In this document: piece by piece, positions 39,501 to 54,500 of the stretch
Numbering within the stretch: the first letter of the stretch is position 1
Layout: the number at the start of each line of letters is the position of its first letter
Origin: Chelonoidis abingdonii
Taxonomy: Eukaryota > Chordata > Testudines > Testudinidae
Assembly: GCF_003597395.2 (NCBI RefSeq)
Contig: NC_133772.1
Span: 146,349,429-146,413,428, forward strand
Reading direction: 5' to 3'
Length of the DNA: 64,000 nt
The notes under the pieces: generated by a model
The model's database searches: none
Told to the model about the DNA's origin: nothing
The model's input: only the letters and a program-made list of their open reading frames with translations
Position numbers and translations under genes: made by a program

Positions 39501-42500
39501 AAAAATATTTATATTTTACATGGACCCTAAAAGACGTTTTTCTAACCATTTAATACTACAGATAAGGATATCTATGTACTGAATATGATAGTGATAGGGA
39601 ACAGAGACCTGGAGTCTCTCTCTGACTTCTTTAATTCGTGTCTGTAGCTCAGCTGTCTCAAAATCCGGGAGGGACACCTGGCTTGAAATATTATGTGTCA
39701 AAACTTGCAAGATATCTTCTGCTGCAGCAACTTGTTCTTGGCACAAGGTCCTTCTGGCAATTAGGATCTGTGCAGATGAAACACAACAGAAGTCTTCAAT
39801 ATTAAATATTATTATTTATATCGTTTAACTTTAGGAACTGAATTGAAAGGCAAGGATTGACTGAAAAGTAGGTAATATTTGGTTACATATGGACCATGCT
39901 TTGCAATTACAGGTCATTATCTTGTAGTCCAAAGTATCAATATCTGAGTGGGGAAGAGTTTGGCACCAACCAAAATAGAAAGCAGAGAAAACAAGTTGTC
40001 AAGCCATCTAATTCCATTGTGATGGGGTGTCCACCCCACACAAGACCTAAAGAGATTAAGGGGCTAGGTAGGCCAATTAACTGTCCAGGCTGCACATGAA
40101 AGAAGAGCCAGGGAGCAGGGATTAATTAGAGGAGGCTCAGCTGGATGGGAACAGGAGGCAACTGTGTAAAGCCCAGGAGCTGAGAGCAGCTGGAGGCTCA
40201 GGGAAGTAGTCTGTAGTCATTCCCTAGGGGAAGAGAGTTGTGCAGCTGGCAACCCCAGAGTGTGGGGAAAGCCAGACGACAGCGAAGACACAGGGAAAAA
40301 GCAGCAAGGCAGACCTTGGCTGCTGAAGAGAGGGCCCCTGAGCTGGAACCTGGGGTAGAGGTCAGGTCTGGGTTCCCCTACCAGCCACTGGGGAAGTGGA
40401 GATCAGACTGCCTGGGATAGTTCATGCTGAAAGACTTCGATACCCCAGAAGGTGACAACCATAGTGACTTGCCTGGAGGTTCAAGTCACGAAGAGGAAGC
40501 TGCAGCTCCTGGAGCAACAGGATCCACAGGGTGGAAAGAACGTCAGAGGAGGGCACAGCACCCGGAAGAAGCTAATCCCTAAAGTGGCCAGGAGGAGACG
40601 CCCTAGCAGTGAGTGGATCCTGTGACATCCATAGGCATATTTGACTTGTATTTAACTTCTGTGATTGTACTTGCTATCACTATGTTATATGTTACTTTAA
40701 AATAGAAGGTTGGGCAAAGAAATCTATCTTTAAAATATGCTTGTATACATACAACCTAGTAATTGAACATACAAAGCACAAATTTGCACGTGCATTGTCT
40801 GATCATGAAAATGTGTACACACAGCAGTAACTGTATCATGTGAATAGTCCCACTGAAGTAAACACAGTTACTCGTGTGTATATTTGCTAGCAGAACAGAG
40901 CCCCAAATGTGCACTCCGCTGTTTAGAAAACATGCTTGGATATTTTGAAAGCACAGCTTACACCACTGGGTTTGGATATTTATCACTGTGTGTCTTTATG
41001 AGAGCTCTTCTAATCTATGAACATTCATCTAATTTTCAAACTATCCATTATCATTCCTCTGATCTATGCTTTATTAAAAATTTCTCTCTATTATGTATTG
41101 CAAGTGAAGCAAGGACTTGATCTTGTATACTCATGGGGGACATTACGCTACAATCTTATTGAAACACAACTCACAGAAATTTAAGAGCATTTTTTGTCAC
41201 TCTCACATTTTTAACAAGCAAATGTCACACTGAGAATGGGATTTAGTTTATACACATGCACACACATTCTGAAAATGCATGTACATTCTTTTAACATGCC
41301 CATACCTCCTAATACTGTAGACTTTACCCAGAGCAAGAGTGTACATCCCTGAGTAAAATAACCCTGAGACTAAAAACAAAGATCTTTGAAACTACACTGA
41401 GGACTCCTTCCCTCTTTACAGAATGGATGTTTGAATCAATTCCCCACAGGGTCAGATGCACAAAGTACACAGCAGGCAGCTGATTCACACCCCTGCCAGA
41501 GCTCTACAGGTCCCCTTTCCAGCCAAGGAGGACTGATGGAATAAAGTGCTTCCTCCCCAGGGAATAAATGCATTGCCTCTGCAGTAAATATTATCACCAG
41601 CATTCCTCACACTCTCACTGCATTAATTTCCAAGGTATTAGTCAGGGAGTTTGCTGGATTACTTAGGGGGCGGGAGCACCTTTTATCACACAACTGTAAC
41701 CAGTTGAAGAATGGGACTGAGATCTTTCTTTAGGCTGTGATTGTAATCTGGGAGTGACGATGTTTGGGGGGGAAAAGCAGTTACCATGATGGGATACTCA
41801 GGACTCTGACGGGAGCCATCCTTAAAAATAATGTTAGACGACTAACCTAGCCCTAGTAATACTGCAGCACCTCCTCCCCTTACTTAGCCATTTAATAATA
41901 CAAAATTAGTCGTCATTCCTGCTTCATTTAACACAAGCCATTGAATTCACAACTCAGGTCTGAGAATCTGATGAATGGGTAGATATTTTAAACTTTAGAT
42001 TTGCATTTCTACCTGTAAAGATTGTTCTGTTGAGCTTCGCACGCATCCTTCACGTTTGATCGTCTCAAAGAGGCATTCTGTTTCTGTGGCCCAGTTTTCT
42101 ACTCCTTTGAGAAGCTCTTCAATTTTCTCCACTCTGGGCAGAAGCTCAGTGGCCTCTTCAGTTACATCTGCATTCTTTTCGCTAAGCTGAGAACACGGAA
42201 CACTTAGACTCTTAGCAAAGTTGGTATTTGTAAAATGCTCAGAATTTCTTCCTTCCCCCCCCCCCCCTCACTTCCAGCCTTACCCAGCTTATGGGCCACT
42301 TTCTGGCTTTCGCTCTGTGACCCAAGAACTTCTTAATACCAACTGACAAGGTAGCGCAATTGGGTTACAGAGATCTCCTAATTCTGGTATACGCATTCTG
42401 ATTCACCAAAGAATGACATGTGAGGTCTCAAATGAAAGGTGGTGTCACTCTGGTCATCAATATCACTGTGAAATGTATGTACAAGTGTCGTGTAAAAACT

Positions 42501-45500
42501 GAAAACATGTTCTTAAAGTCTGTATCAAGGTACTAGTCACCAGAAAAGGTGAAAAACAGTTTTTCTGTCAGACAAGCTACCTGTTTACATGTAAATTGAG
42601 TATTTTCTTGTTCAGAGTGGATCCCCTCACCAGTCTGAACTGAATGCAAATGAAGGATTGTAAGAAAGAACTTTAGAAAGAATCTAACAGGAAAAAAAAC
42701 GGAGCGGGAGAAGAGAATCTTATCTTGAGTGTGGGAAAGCACATTTCCCTCATGAAAGAGGGGTCTCAACCAGGCTTGGCTGAGAATTCTGGAGAGAAGT
42801 TTGATTCAGATACTCTCTTGTCTAAAGAAGAGTAATTTGTCAGTTAAGTATAGACTCTAGAAAGAATGTTATGATTTTGTTTAATATGTACCCATTTGTT
42901 TCCAATAGTCTTACTCACTATTACTTGAATCTCTATTCTGTGATAAACTTATTCTTGTTTTCACTATAATTATACCTAAGTGCTGTGGTGATAAGCAAAG
43001 TGCTGGTCCTGACTTGAATCTTACAGGCCGGTGAGTTCTGTTCCTGTGGGACTAGCAGGCCTGTAATTCTGTAAGTCTTCTGGGGAACAGAGACAGAACA
43101 CTGCAGAGAAGTCTGAGTACTCAGGGGTTACTGTGTGCCTATCGCTACCCTGCACAGTGAGAGCGAGGCCTGTGGACACCTGGAAGGCCGTGCTTGTACT
43201 GCCACATACCGTTTCAGGGAGCTGATCTATAGCAGGCAGAGACAAGACTACTTCTCACTAAGAGGAGATAGTGGTGAGGTGCCTCACCACCCTGGGTACC
43301 CCTGGGACCATCACATACACCCGCAGGACCACAGGTGGAAGCTGAGACTGAAGTGGCAATGCAGTGCCCAAAAAAGTGGGGCTGTATATTTAATAGATGA
43401 AACTACCCAAATTTAACTGCTGATATTTGGAATAGAATATAGGAGAACTCTTTACCTCTGCATTCTGAATGTGTTTCTTACTAGCCTCTGTTGATATATC
43501 TGCTGTAACACTGAGTGCATTTGGCACTGCCTCAGCAGGAGTCTGAGAATTTCCATTACTGTCAACAACTGACTTCTTTTGCTCTTCTTGCATTCTCAGT
43601 AACCTCATCTCCTGTGAAAATGTTGCATAGCATTTTATACTATCATTTATTGGCACAACAGTATCATTAATAAATACACTTTTTCTGGGCTCCTCCAGAA
43701 AACTGAAACAAGGGGCGCTCATAGTCTCAGCCATATACACCATTGCATTCAGTGCTAACAGAGTTCTAAAGGACTTTTACACAAAGAGGCAGTGAGAGTT
43801 ACAGCTGGGAACCTGTGTGTATTGCCTGCTTTACCTGCTCCAAAATGGAGAACACTGAATTGTATGAAAGATTATTGATCTGTAAATAACAATTGATAAT
43901 TATACCGTTAAAAATACAGCTGTGCTTTTGACATCTACATAACAAAATGATCACATGAAAGGAAAACGGAGCTGTGGTTACTTACAAACTGTGTTCTCTT
44001 TATAAATTTAGCCCATCTTGTGTTCAGTTTTTTCAGTTCTTTAGAAATATCTGATCCCACTCGCTCATTGCTGACTTCAATTAAGAAGTTTCCAGCTTCA
44101 TTTAAGGAACCATGCACTGAGTTCCAGTCTGCCAGTATCTCAGTGGGGACCTATAGAGATGCATCGAAAGGATTAAAGACCACACCATGCAGTTCTCTAA
44201 TATATTTCCCAAAACAATAATAATAATTTGTACTTATAGTGCTTGTCATCCATAGACTTCAAAGTGCTTTAAAAAGGTGAGCAAGGATCTTTATGCTTAA
44301 TCACAAAGAGACAGTCAATCAAATACCTTTTTAGGATGTCCTTTTCGTTTTTCGTCCAACCATGTTTTCAGTAAATGAATGTTCTCCATGTAAGTAGCCC
44401 AAGAACGTAGAACTTTTTGTAGGACAGTGTTTACATTGTAAATATATTCTTTGCACATAGAAATCTTAGAGTCTACCATCTTAAATAGTTTACAAGTGTC
44501 TGGAGGATCACCAACTAGAATATTAAATACATGATAAAACAAATGTTAGAAATAGACACTGATTCACATTAATAATTTCAAAATAATACTAAGCATATTT
44601 CTTAATTGCTTGGAAACTGCCAAAATAGAGAAGTGAATCCTTCCTCCTTTGGCTGCTGAAGTGGAATATCATTAACTGTTTGGAAAAAACATAAACCAAC
44701 TAAACAAAACCAATATTCTGCAGAAAATAAAAGAGGGGTAGCCGTGTTAGTCTGTATCCACAAAAACAAAGAGTCTGGTGGCACCTTAAAGACTAACCGA
44801 TTTATTTGGGCCTAAGCTTTTGTGGGTAAAAAACCCACGTCTTCAGATGCATGGAAGGTTTTTTACCCACGAAAGGTTAGGCCCAAATAAATCGGTTAGT
44901 CTTTAAGGTGCCACTGGACTCCTCATTGTTTTTTTAGAAAATAGAAGTATCAGGAATTCAAAATATTAATAATGATCAGCTTAAAGCACAACTCTTATTA
45001 AAGTATTATGTTATTTGCATGCACTTACCTAAGACATTCGTGCTTATGTTCTTGTTTTTCATGTCTTCACATATATGAAAAGCAGTTTCTAGCTGAGATG
45101 TGACTCCCCTTTCTTCAATAAAATCCTGCCCAAAGTTAAAGGGAATTGAGAAGGGTAATACTGACTGACATAAAAAAATATAGAAAATTCAGTTTGTGAT
45201 CAATTAGAACATGAACTGAGAAGATACAGGCCAAACATAAACAGAGCAAAATCAAATTACTTCCACTGCATTCCATCCCCCAACCTTTGTTTGAATTATG
45301 CCTATTATAGGGCCTGATCTTGCAAATTGTTACTTCTGTGAGTAATCCTACCTCTTACATTGAGGGTTTCTCTACACAAACACTTAAGGTATGTCTACAC
45401 TAGAAGCGCTGCTGTAGTGTAGACAGTTACTACAGTGATGGAGGGGGTTCTTCCATCACTGCAGTAAATCTGAGAGGCAGGAGTTAGGTCAATGGAAGAA

Positions 45501-48500
45501 TTCTTCCATTGACCTAGCACTGCCTACACTGGGACTTAGGTTGGCCTAACTAAGTATCATAAGGTGTGAATTTTTCACACCCCTGAGTGACATAGCGAGG
45601 TTGACCTAACTGTCTACTTTAGGCATAGGCCAGCCCTTAATTCACAGCAAGCTGGGGCATGAATCTACCCCACACCCACCTGCCATGGAATAACTGTTTG
45701 TGTGGACCCTAAAGAAGCAAATTAACAGTTCATTGACAAGCGCTGATCAAGTCCCATTTCAAAGAGGATTAGATCAAAGCGCATTAATAAACAGTTAATG
45801 CATATCACCAGAGTCCACACAGTTAGACCACAGCAGGCTAGTGCAGGGTAGGTTCACACCCCAGTTTATTGTGAAGAATTGTTCATGTAGACAGACCCTG
45901 AGGCCATTGACTCAAAGAGACCACAGTACTTGCCTGAGTCAGGATTAGTCATTTCAGAATTAAGTTCTTAGATCATAAACTCCTTGGGGAAGGAGTTTGT
46001 TTCCGATAAGCCTGTAAAGTGCCATGGGCACCTATGGCACTACAGAATTAATACACAGGACTTCTGGTTTGGGGGATTTATTAAGTTCATTTTTTAGGAT
46101 TTGCTTTTTGCAATTTTTGAATTGTATGTAGCTGTCCAAAAATCAAGGGGTTTCACAACTTTGTTACTATATAGTATATGTTCCCTAGTGCACTTTAACA
46201 CAGTACTGTTTCAAACAGCACTACATTTATGCACACTAGGGAACCTTTACTGTGCACCAGCAGGGTCAGCATGGTCCAATTCATGAGCAACACTTAGAGT
46301 ACTTTAGAAATCACATCCCCTCAGTCTGCATTAATGCTCTGTATAGACAATCTCTTAAATACAAGAAACAATTTCCGGTGTTTTTCTAGTGTTTATTGGA
46401 TAAACATGATTTTTTTTATATCAGGTATGCTTTATTGCTGTTTATCAGTTAAAACCAAAAATCAAAAGCCCAATAATACATTATAATAACAAACCTGTGT
46501 TAACAATACACCAAAGGGCCAGATGAAACTGGCAAAATCCAAGAAATTCAGAGTAAAGGCTAAATTTCAATTTTCAATCTACGTTATGGGTTATTGTTGC
46601 TGATGTCCTCAAGAACAGTGTGATTTTACACAAGATGTTGCCCCATCCTGCAGTTCTAATGCAGGCAAAATTCTTCCTGATTCTAACTGGAGAATTGCCT
46701 GTCTAAGGACTGTAATGTTGAGCCCCATATGTGCTGTAATAACCAGTTACAAAATGGGAGGTAAGCACAAAATGTAATCAGACAGGTCAACTCATCCGCA
46801 ACGAGGACCATAAGGATATGTGCACATTGGGGAGGAGGAGAAAGAAGGACTGCTGAGTATTACCCTCTGGGAGTAGCAGGAGGTGGCAGATGGCTTCTAC
46901 ATTTAGAGTCCTGCTGCTGCAGAATTGTGACAGGAGGTGCACCAAACCACCTGCTGTTCTGCGTGAAATATTTGTGAATTTGAGGCAGGGAGTGGGCTGA
47001 TATTGCTGGCCCTCGTATACTACAGGAGGAAAGGAGACTAGTCAACTGTCCCCGAAGACAATGACAGAAGAGAGGAGGTCACAGACAATCACATCATCAG
47101 AAGAGAGAGAGAGAGAGAAATGGGGGAGAAGGGGGAGTAATCAGGGCCTGTCATGGAGAAGTATCTTGGCTCATAGCTTTTGCTCAAAATCCTGCAAAAA
47201 CTCATCACTTTCATAGGATTTGGACTCACAATCAAATGAAACTCAGTGGTTTGGGCTGAGTTTTGGAGTTCTTGGGTTCAGATGAAATTGAAACTTAAGA
47301 GTGAAATCACTCTCACTGGATCCAACAGAAAAAAAAAAGCCTCACTGAATCCAGGGCAGAGCCAAACCAGTGTGTTTTATGAAACTCTGGGAAACTGTAA
47401 CCAGAAAAGAGATACTGAAAAAGAAATGGAGGGAGGAAAGAAATGCAGCATACGATGTATTATTGTAAACATTATCCATACAGGCAGAGTCCATTTTAGT
47501 GTAAGATGATGATCACAATCACATGATGTAAGATGACGAGTAAGATGATGATCACATGGTCACATTTAGCACAGTATGCATGTGCTCTTTTGTTTCAATG
47601 AGCAAAATTAACCAGCTTCAGAAAGGGGGTTAGTCCTTCATCACTCTATATGTTTCTCCTTGCTGTACAGTGACAAACTGCTAGGTGGTCATAAATAACA
47701 TTTTCATTCCATAGTTGTTTGTAGTGTTGTTATAGCATGTTGGTTCCAGATATGCGAGAGGCAAGGTAAGCAAGGTGATGGCTTTTATTGGACCAACTTC
47801 AGTTGGTGGAAGAAGGTACAAGCTTTAGAGCTACACAGAGCTCTGTACCTTTCCACCAGTAGAGGTTGGTTCAATAAAAGATATTACTTCACCTACCTTG
47901 TCTCACCTTTATTCCAGTCTGAAGTGTATTTTAGCTATATGAGGCATACACATATCTACAGTAAAATGAGAAGATGAATATGGTGATAGCAAGGCCTGTA
48001 ATAAAGATACACGTTCAACCTGAAACCCAACTTTCTTTGCATAAATCTCAAATTGCCTCCAGCTACGAGAGTCCATGCTGGATGGAGTTAGATCTAAGGC
48101 TGTATCCAAGAGGGCAACTACCACCAGTTTAAATTGGAGATCAGTTGCCCAAAATATAAACTATCTTTAAGCTTACATGCCAATCTCTCAGCAGTAACTC
48201 CACAGATTCCTTAGTCCCATATTTGATATCCCTGATATTTAACTTTAATGTCACTTCATCCAAGATAGCTGAGCACAGGCAGAAGTGGTATTCTAGAAGC
48301 ATGCTGAAGTTTGTAGACTGGATATTGCCGAATCTGGAAAACAGTAGAGTTTTGGAATTAAACTGGACATAATGAGCCATTCATTTACAGAGAGAAACCT
48401 CTAACCTAAAAATTACCTGAATTCTAGATATATGCAAACAGTCCCTACTGTTGAAGAGGAAATAAATTCTAAAATATTTAGAGTTAATTATTTAAGTGAA

Positions 48501-51500
48501 TAATGATTTTGGCACCTTAATTTTTGGATGTCCAATTTAAGAAACCTTAAAAACGGCTGATTTTCAGAAAGTGCCGCGCATTCACTGTCTGAAAATCAGG
48601 CCCTTGAAAGGTGTCTCTAGTTCAGAACACAAAATCACTGATCACTTTAAAAAATGTAGGCTTTAAGTTGCATGATGATACCCTGATCAGCATAACTGAG
48701 ATGGAACAAAAACAAATTAAAAATGTTTCAGAAATTACACAAGTTCAATATAATGGTTAATTTTTAATGAGAAGATTAAAACTAATATTCCCCTACTAAC
48801 TCATATTCCGTTTTACTTGGAACAGTCTCACAATCCTCATAAACCAAACCACCTCTTCCTTCCTCCAAAACCTACATCAAAACACATTTTTTTCACAAAG
48901 GTTTTCAAAACTGACCTCTGCAAAATCCTTACTCCAGTTTAAAGTCATAGCAATGCCGATCTTACTACTAGCATGTGGCTGATCTGCTTTGCCTGTGTTT
49001 GTACTAGACAGTAACAAACCCCTTGAGGTAGGACCATGTTTCTGGATATGTTTGTAGAACACAAAGCACAGTGATGGTGCTCAACAAATAATAAAACCAG
49101 AGATGGCAGAATGATGCAGTCCAGTTTTGAGCTACGAGCTGACTTTGTCAACTGAGCCTTAAATTCCAGAACTCTTTAGCAGATTCAAAATTTTAATTAT
49201 TTAATAATACTTTGTACTTATAGTGCTTTCATCCGCAGATCTGCACATGATTTTAAAAGATGGGTAAGTATCATTATCCTTATTTTACAGATGGGGAAAC
49301 AGGCACAGAGAAGTGATAGGACAAGATCATGCAGCAAGTCAGTTGCAGAACTGGGAACAGACCATTTATGCTTGTGCCATCTAAGTGCACAACAACTGAA
49401 CACAGAAAACAAGTAATTGGAGTCCTTTTCCATAATGGTGCTAAGCTTGCTAAAAATAATAATTTAACTTAATATGAATGTAGTCAACTCAGGTGCCCAA
49501 CAGGGTAAATCTGAGAATTGCAACCTTCTTTTCATGTCATCTAGCTTCTCAGTTGGTACCAGTGGCATATCCTTCTCATCTTTATTCTCAAAGGATTGAA
49601 GGCTGACCAAGTGACAGTCAAAATAATCCATCAAGCCCTGGAAAAAATATTATAATTAAGATATTTCACTGCTAAGTATTGTATTTGGGAATACGCAATC
49701 CACTCCCATATTACAGCGGGAGCTATTAAGAAAACACATTTACCACAGGATCTCACTACAGTTTTTATTCAGTACAGTATAAATGCATTTACATTACCCT
49801 CAGATGTGAGTATTTACCATAGCATAGTAAAAACCTCACCATTATATATATATAATATTGCATTAAGTCAATACTACCAGTGTTTGTTTACTTTTAAAGA
49901 CACCCTTTCCACATACTGTAGTGCAATATTACATCTTTTCAAAGTATGAAGCTCTTCCCTTGCCACGTTAGCTTGACAGCAAGACCTTGTAAATAAATAT
50001 CATCAGTTAATTGTATAATACTGTAAAATCACTATTTAAAAAAACATTTATCGCATTGATAATATATTAACGTTTTGATGGCAAAGTTGGAATTTTTGCT
50101 GCAAATCTAATGGGAACATATCACAGGTGCCAGTTGCCAAAAGCAACAAATTGAACATACGAAGTACCCGCATAGAAAACCTCAGAGTACTGCACAACAT
50201 TCCCATATGAATATTAGCGATCACAATATGGAATGCAGCATTCCTGTAAACTACTATTAAATACTGATGCCACCTGGGAATTGCAGGTGATAAAAAGTGT
50301 GTGTCACAGATAAAGGGCACAGTTATAATCATAGTATGTTAGAATTAATCACGTAATTAAAGACTATCATAATGTATATGTACAATGGGGACAAATTAAG
50401 GTTGCCTCAAGCAGCTCCCGAAAGCAGCGACATGTCCCTTCTCCAGTTCCTATGCGAAAGTACAGCCAGGCAGCTCTGAATGCTGCCCCATGTGCAGGCA
50501 CCATCCCTGCAGCTCCCATTAGCCGCAGTTCCCAGCTAATGGGAGCTGTGGGTGTGGCACTGGGGCAGAGGAATCGTGCAGAGCGGAGCCCCCTGGCTGC
50601 CCCTATGCATAGGAGCCAGAGGGGGGCCATGCAGAGCGGCCCCCGACCCTGCTCTCTGTCTGGACAGCTTGAGGGCTGGATTAAAATGGCTGGCAGGTCA
50701 GCTGTGGCCCGCAGGCTGTAGTTTGCCCACCTCTGTGTTAATATGATCAAAATACATTAATTTACTCCCTCCACTAAGGCTTTCTCTTACATCTCACCCC
50801 CAAGAAGTCATAAAACTTTCCTACAAAACTCTGTATTTATCTGGTTACCCTGTCATTGTTTAAAATCAACAGCCGCTACCAAAGGCATCTTTAGAAGTAC
50901 ATATGTCCCCCAGAAAAAATCAGTCAATCCAGTAACCACATTCCTTCCCAAAAACTAACATCACTTCCATAGTAGGTGTTTTAGTGGGTCAGATTTAACA
51001 AGTCTTTTTTTATTTAACAAACCTTAAATAAGATGATTTTTTCTTTGAAGAGGGCCATTGCTTTACAGTGGTCCTGCAAATCAGGTAAACCTGCCAGCAG
51101 ATGTTCTACTTCTTGGAGCCAGACCTCGATGCTGTCTAGAGGTGGGGGTAGTGCACAGTCCAGCTTTGTTTTCCATTCATTAATCTAAAAGACAAATACA
51201 TGTCAATGGTAAAATGTCTCTCTTTGTTTCTTACCCTATTCTCAGGGGACTAGCAAGATTATTATATATAATACTTGTTAATCTAATGTTCTAACTACCT
51301 CACAGACAAATTTTGCACTCAGTGGCAAGCAGGTAGTTCCCACAGCAGTCAAATGGGAGTCATTTGGGTGCGTCCAAGGTCAGAATTAGCTCCCCTGCTT
51401 GCAATCTTCTTGGTGCTACAAGGAATTGAGCATTTTCTGTCGCTATATGATGACTAACAAAATTTTGTCACAGAGAAATCTACCCAATGTTAGTGGCACC

Positions 51501-54500
51501 TTGACAGATGACTTCCATCAAGAGTAACGTGCTCTGACTGTCTTTCCATCAGTGTGGATCAAAAATGTCTGATCCACACTGGCCACTTATCAAGCAGAGA
51601 GATACTTGGTAGTATCAACCCTCGCCATTCCAAATCTTAGTTCAGGGACGGCTGACATGAGCAAGCTCGTTACAAAGCACTATTCAATGGGATTAACAGT
51701 ATTGCTATGGCAGAGTTGGATAGTGCAGGAAGGCCACCCATGCCAAGCAAAAAAATATCTAGTCAGCTGCTGACTCTATTGCTCGCTCTTTTCTCTGCTG
51801 CCTCATTATTTTATCCCTAATTATGTCAAACCAAACATTTTAAGCAGAGATTGGCCCAAAACTCTGCATCTGAATGCTGCCAAGCTCAGAGGACGATCAG
51901 ATCGAGATCATACTTTGCATGCCACTGGCAGCCCTAGGATCAGATAGGCATAAAGAGAGTCACGTTTGCCGTCACCCTCCTCCACCCACAAACCCCCAAT
52001 TTCTCCCCCACAGCTTTGGAGCACGGCACACCAGGCCCAGCTCAATTGGACCTCAGGATCACGGTCAATATCTAAGTACAGGGATTCCTCCCCCTTCCCA
52101 AAAAAGAAGAAACATAATTATGCTATAGCATAAATTCCTGGAGTGAGCTTTATCCTCTTCATAGAATGTGTTCACATTAACAACATAAACAGCAGCTAGA
52201 AATATTCTGTAACCTGGGAGGTTAGGTTATTCCATGCTGCTTTCATCTGTTTCTGCTCTTCATTTAGCTCAGGCACACTTCTTTTTGAAGACAACACTGG
52301 CAGAAAGGGTCTTTTCTCTTCATTAAACAATTCCATGAATGCCAGCATTTCCTACGGTTAAAATGGAAAGGAAATCTATAGTGGAAAACTACCACATGTA
52401 ATAATTCCTAGAACCAGATATTATTGCTGGAGGTGAATTTCTGGCTCCCATTTACTTCCGTGGGTGTTCCAGATAAGGAATGATGGAATAATAAAACTAC
52501 TGAGATCAATGGGAATCAGGCATAATCATCTAACGGCAGTATCTGTGCCTTACAGTATAACACTATAGCTGAATCTTTATTTAATATCATGTTAATGAAT
52601 TATTCCCAAGCAATTGCACAGTAACATCTCTAACTTTTTCTAGTGCTACAACTATTCAACTGTACTGAGAAAAATATCTTGTCTGAGACTAGGCGTAGTC
52701 AATACGGGGAACTTGAAGGAGAGAAGGATATTACATGTGTGAAAGCAGAATGGATTATATTGTAAAAATAGAAAGGATTAAAGAAATGCTGTCTGTACCT
52801 TTAACCAAAATTGTTGGAATGCTGCAATCCAGGTGTCAGGAATACAGACATTAACATAGAACAATTGCACAGTTTAAGGGCAATTGGTGAAGTATCAGCC
52901 TTAGAGCGATAAGAGTTAGTAAGGAAGTAGGATATGCATGCTGTGCCCCAGGTGAATTTTATGGTTTTGCCTTCTTTGTCCCTTTGTCTAATTCCCGCTC
53001 TTTTATCTGTATAAATAACACTGTTTGGGTCTTGCATGGCCACTCACATTATCTGGGTGTTATTGGCGGAGCGCTGCGCTAATAAAACAGAGTGGTCTGA
53101 CAAAGTGTGAGTCCTGATTCTAACTTTGACACATGTTAGATACAAAGCCTAAGTGTGCCACACAGATGTAGCAAAACAGGGGAGTGGGGGGGGAGAGGCA
53201 GGGGGGACATTTCAAAATCAGTTATATTTGCATTTTGGCTGTCAATGCATAGATTGTCAAGTAGGAAGTCAGACCAGCTGCAGAATATAAAAGAGTAAAT
53301 CCAGCCTGTCTGACTCCGCATGGAACTTAAATAAGAGGAAGAGAAGAAAACACTCCTTCATATTATTATATTCAATCACTTGTTTTCAGTCAGACTTTGT
53401 ATGGGTTCATGTTCTCTCAGGCAAATTGTGACTATCACTCCACTATTAGTGTAGAGCGCCCTGGACTCAGCAGAATCACTAGCAAGGGAAAGCACTGCTT
53501 AGAGACTGCAAGTCCCGTACTCTTCCAGAAGTACAGCTCCATGCGGTCTCCCTGATGGATGATGGGTTTGGGGGCAGGCTAGGGCGAGTGCGGTATGTGG
53601 ATCCACTGGCCATTCTTCCCCTGCTCCTAAAGAGGGCAGAGTGCAACACCCATTAGAGGTTGCTGCAGCACTGACGCTGCAATAGCACTCACTGTGTGGG
53701 GAAGGGGATAATTACTTCTCTAATGGGCCCATAAATCTCCCTTCTACATACTTGGTTACCTGGGCTGTACAAAGGGAGGAAGCCATTCCCCATGAGCAGC
53801 AGCCAACAATTCCAGCAACCCTTCAGTGACAACAAACTGGCGCAAGACCTACAATATTATCACCATAGTAACTGAGAAGAATATATCTGCATTCCTTCTG
53901 GAGAGGAAATTTTATCTTAACCCTTCCTCGGTGACTTTGCTTTATTTACCAAATCCAGTGACAGATTTATGATTTTTAATTTTTTTTTGTTAAATTTAAA
54001 TCCTCAAATTGGACAGTAACATGAAAAGCTACTTTTGGGGGCTTATTTTAATATTTCTCTTTGCAAAAATGTCATTTAAATGCTACTTACTTGAAATTTT
54101 CTATAGCATGTTTCATTTTCTGTATCAACCAACAACTTTGTTAACTTCTTCTCTTGTGCAGTCAGCCAGCTCAAGGCCTCTTTTACTTTCCCCTGGTAAT
54201 TGGAGCAGAAAATTCCATTTTTGCACTCTGCAAGTCTTATTTTTAGTTTGCACTGTGCCACAAAACAACACACTAGTGAAGCCTTCCCACTCACTAAAGG
54301 CCTGTTCCAAAGCCCATTGAAATCAATGAAAAGACTCCCAGTGATTTAATGAGTTTTGGATCAGGCCCTACAAATAGATGAAAGCCAAAATCTTCAAACC
54401 TGGTGCCAGAAGTTAGTTTCCTGAATACAATAAGGCAGCTTGAAACAAGTGGCCAAACTTCAGGGTGTTACAGGAACATTCTATCATATGTAAATAGTTG

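Noticed and set aside
44733..44936. A tRNA gene or miRNA precursor from the long hairpin
   Set aside because: There is no cloverleaf or A/B box, and the same sequence is a well-known high-copy reptile repeat.
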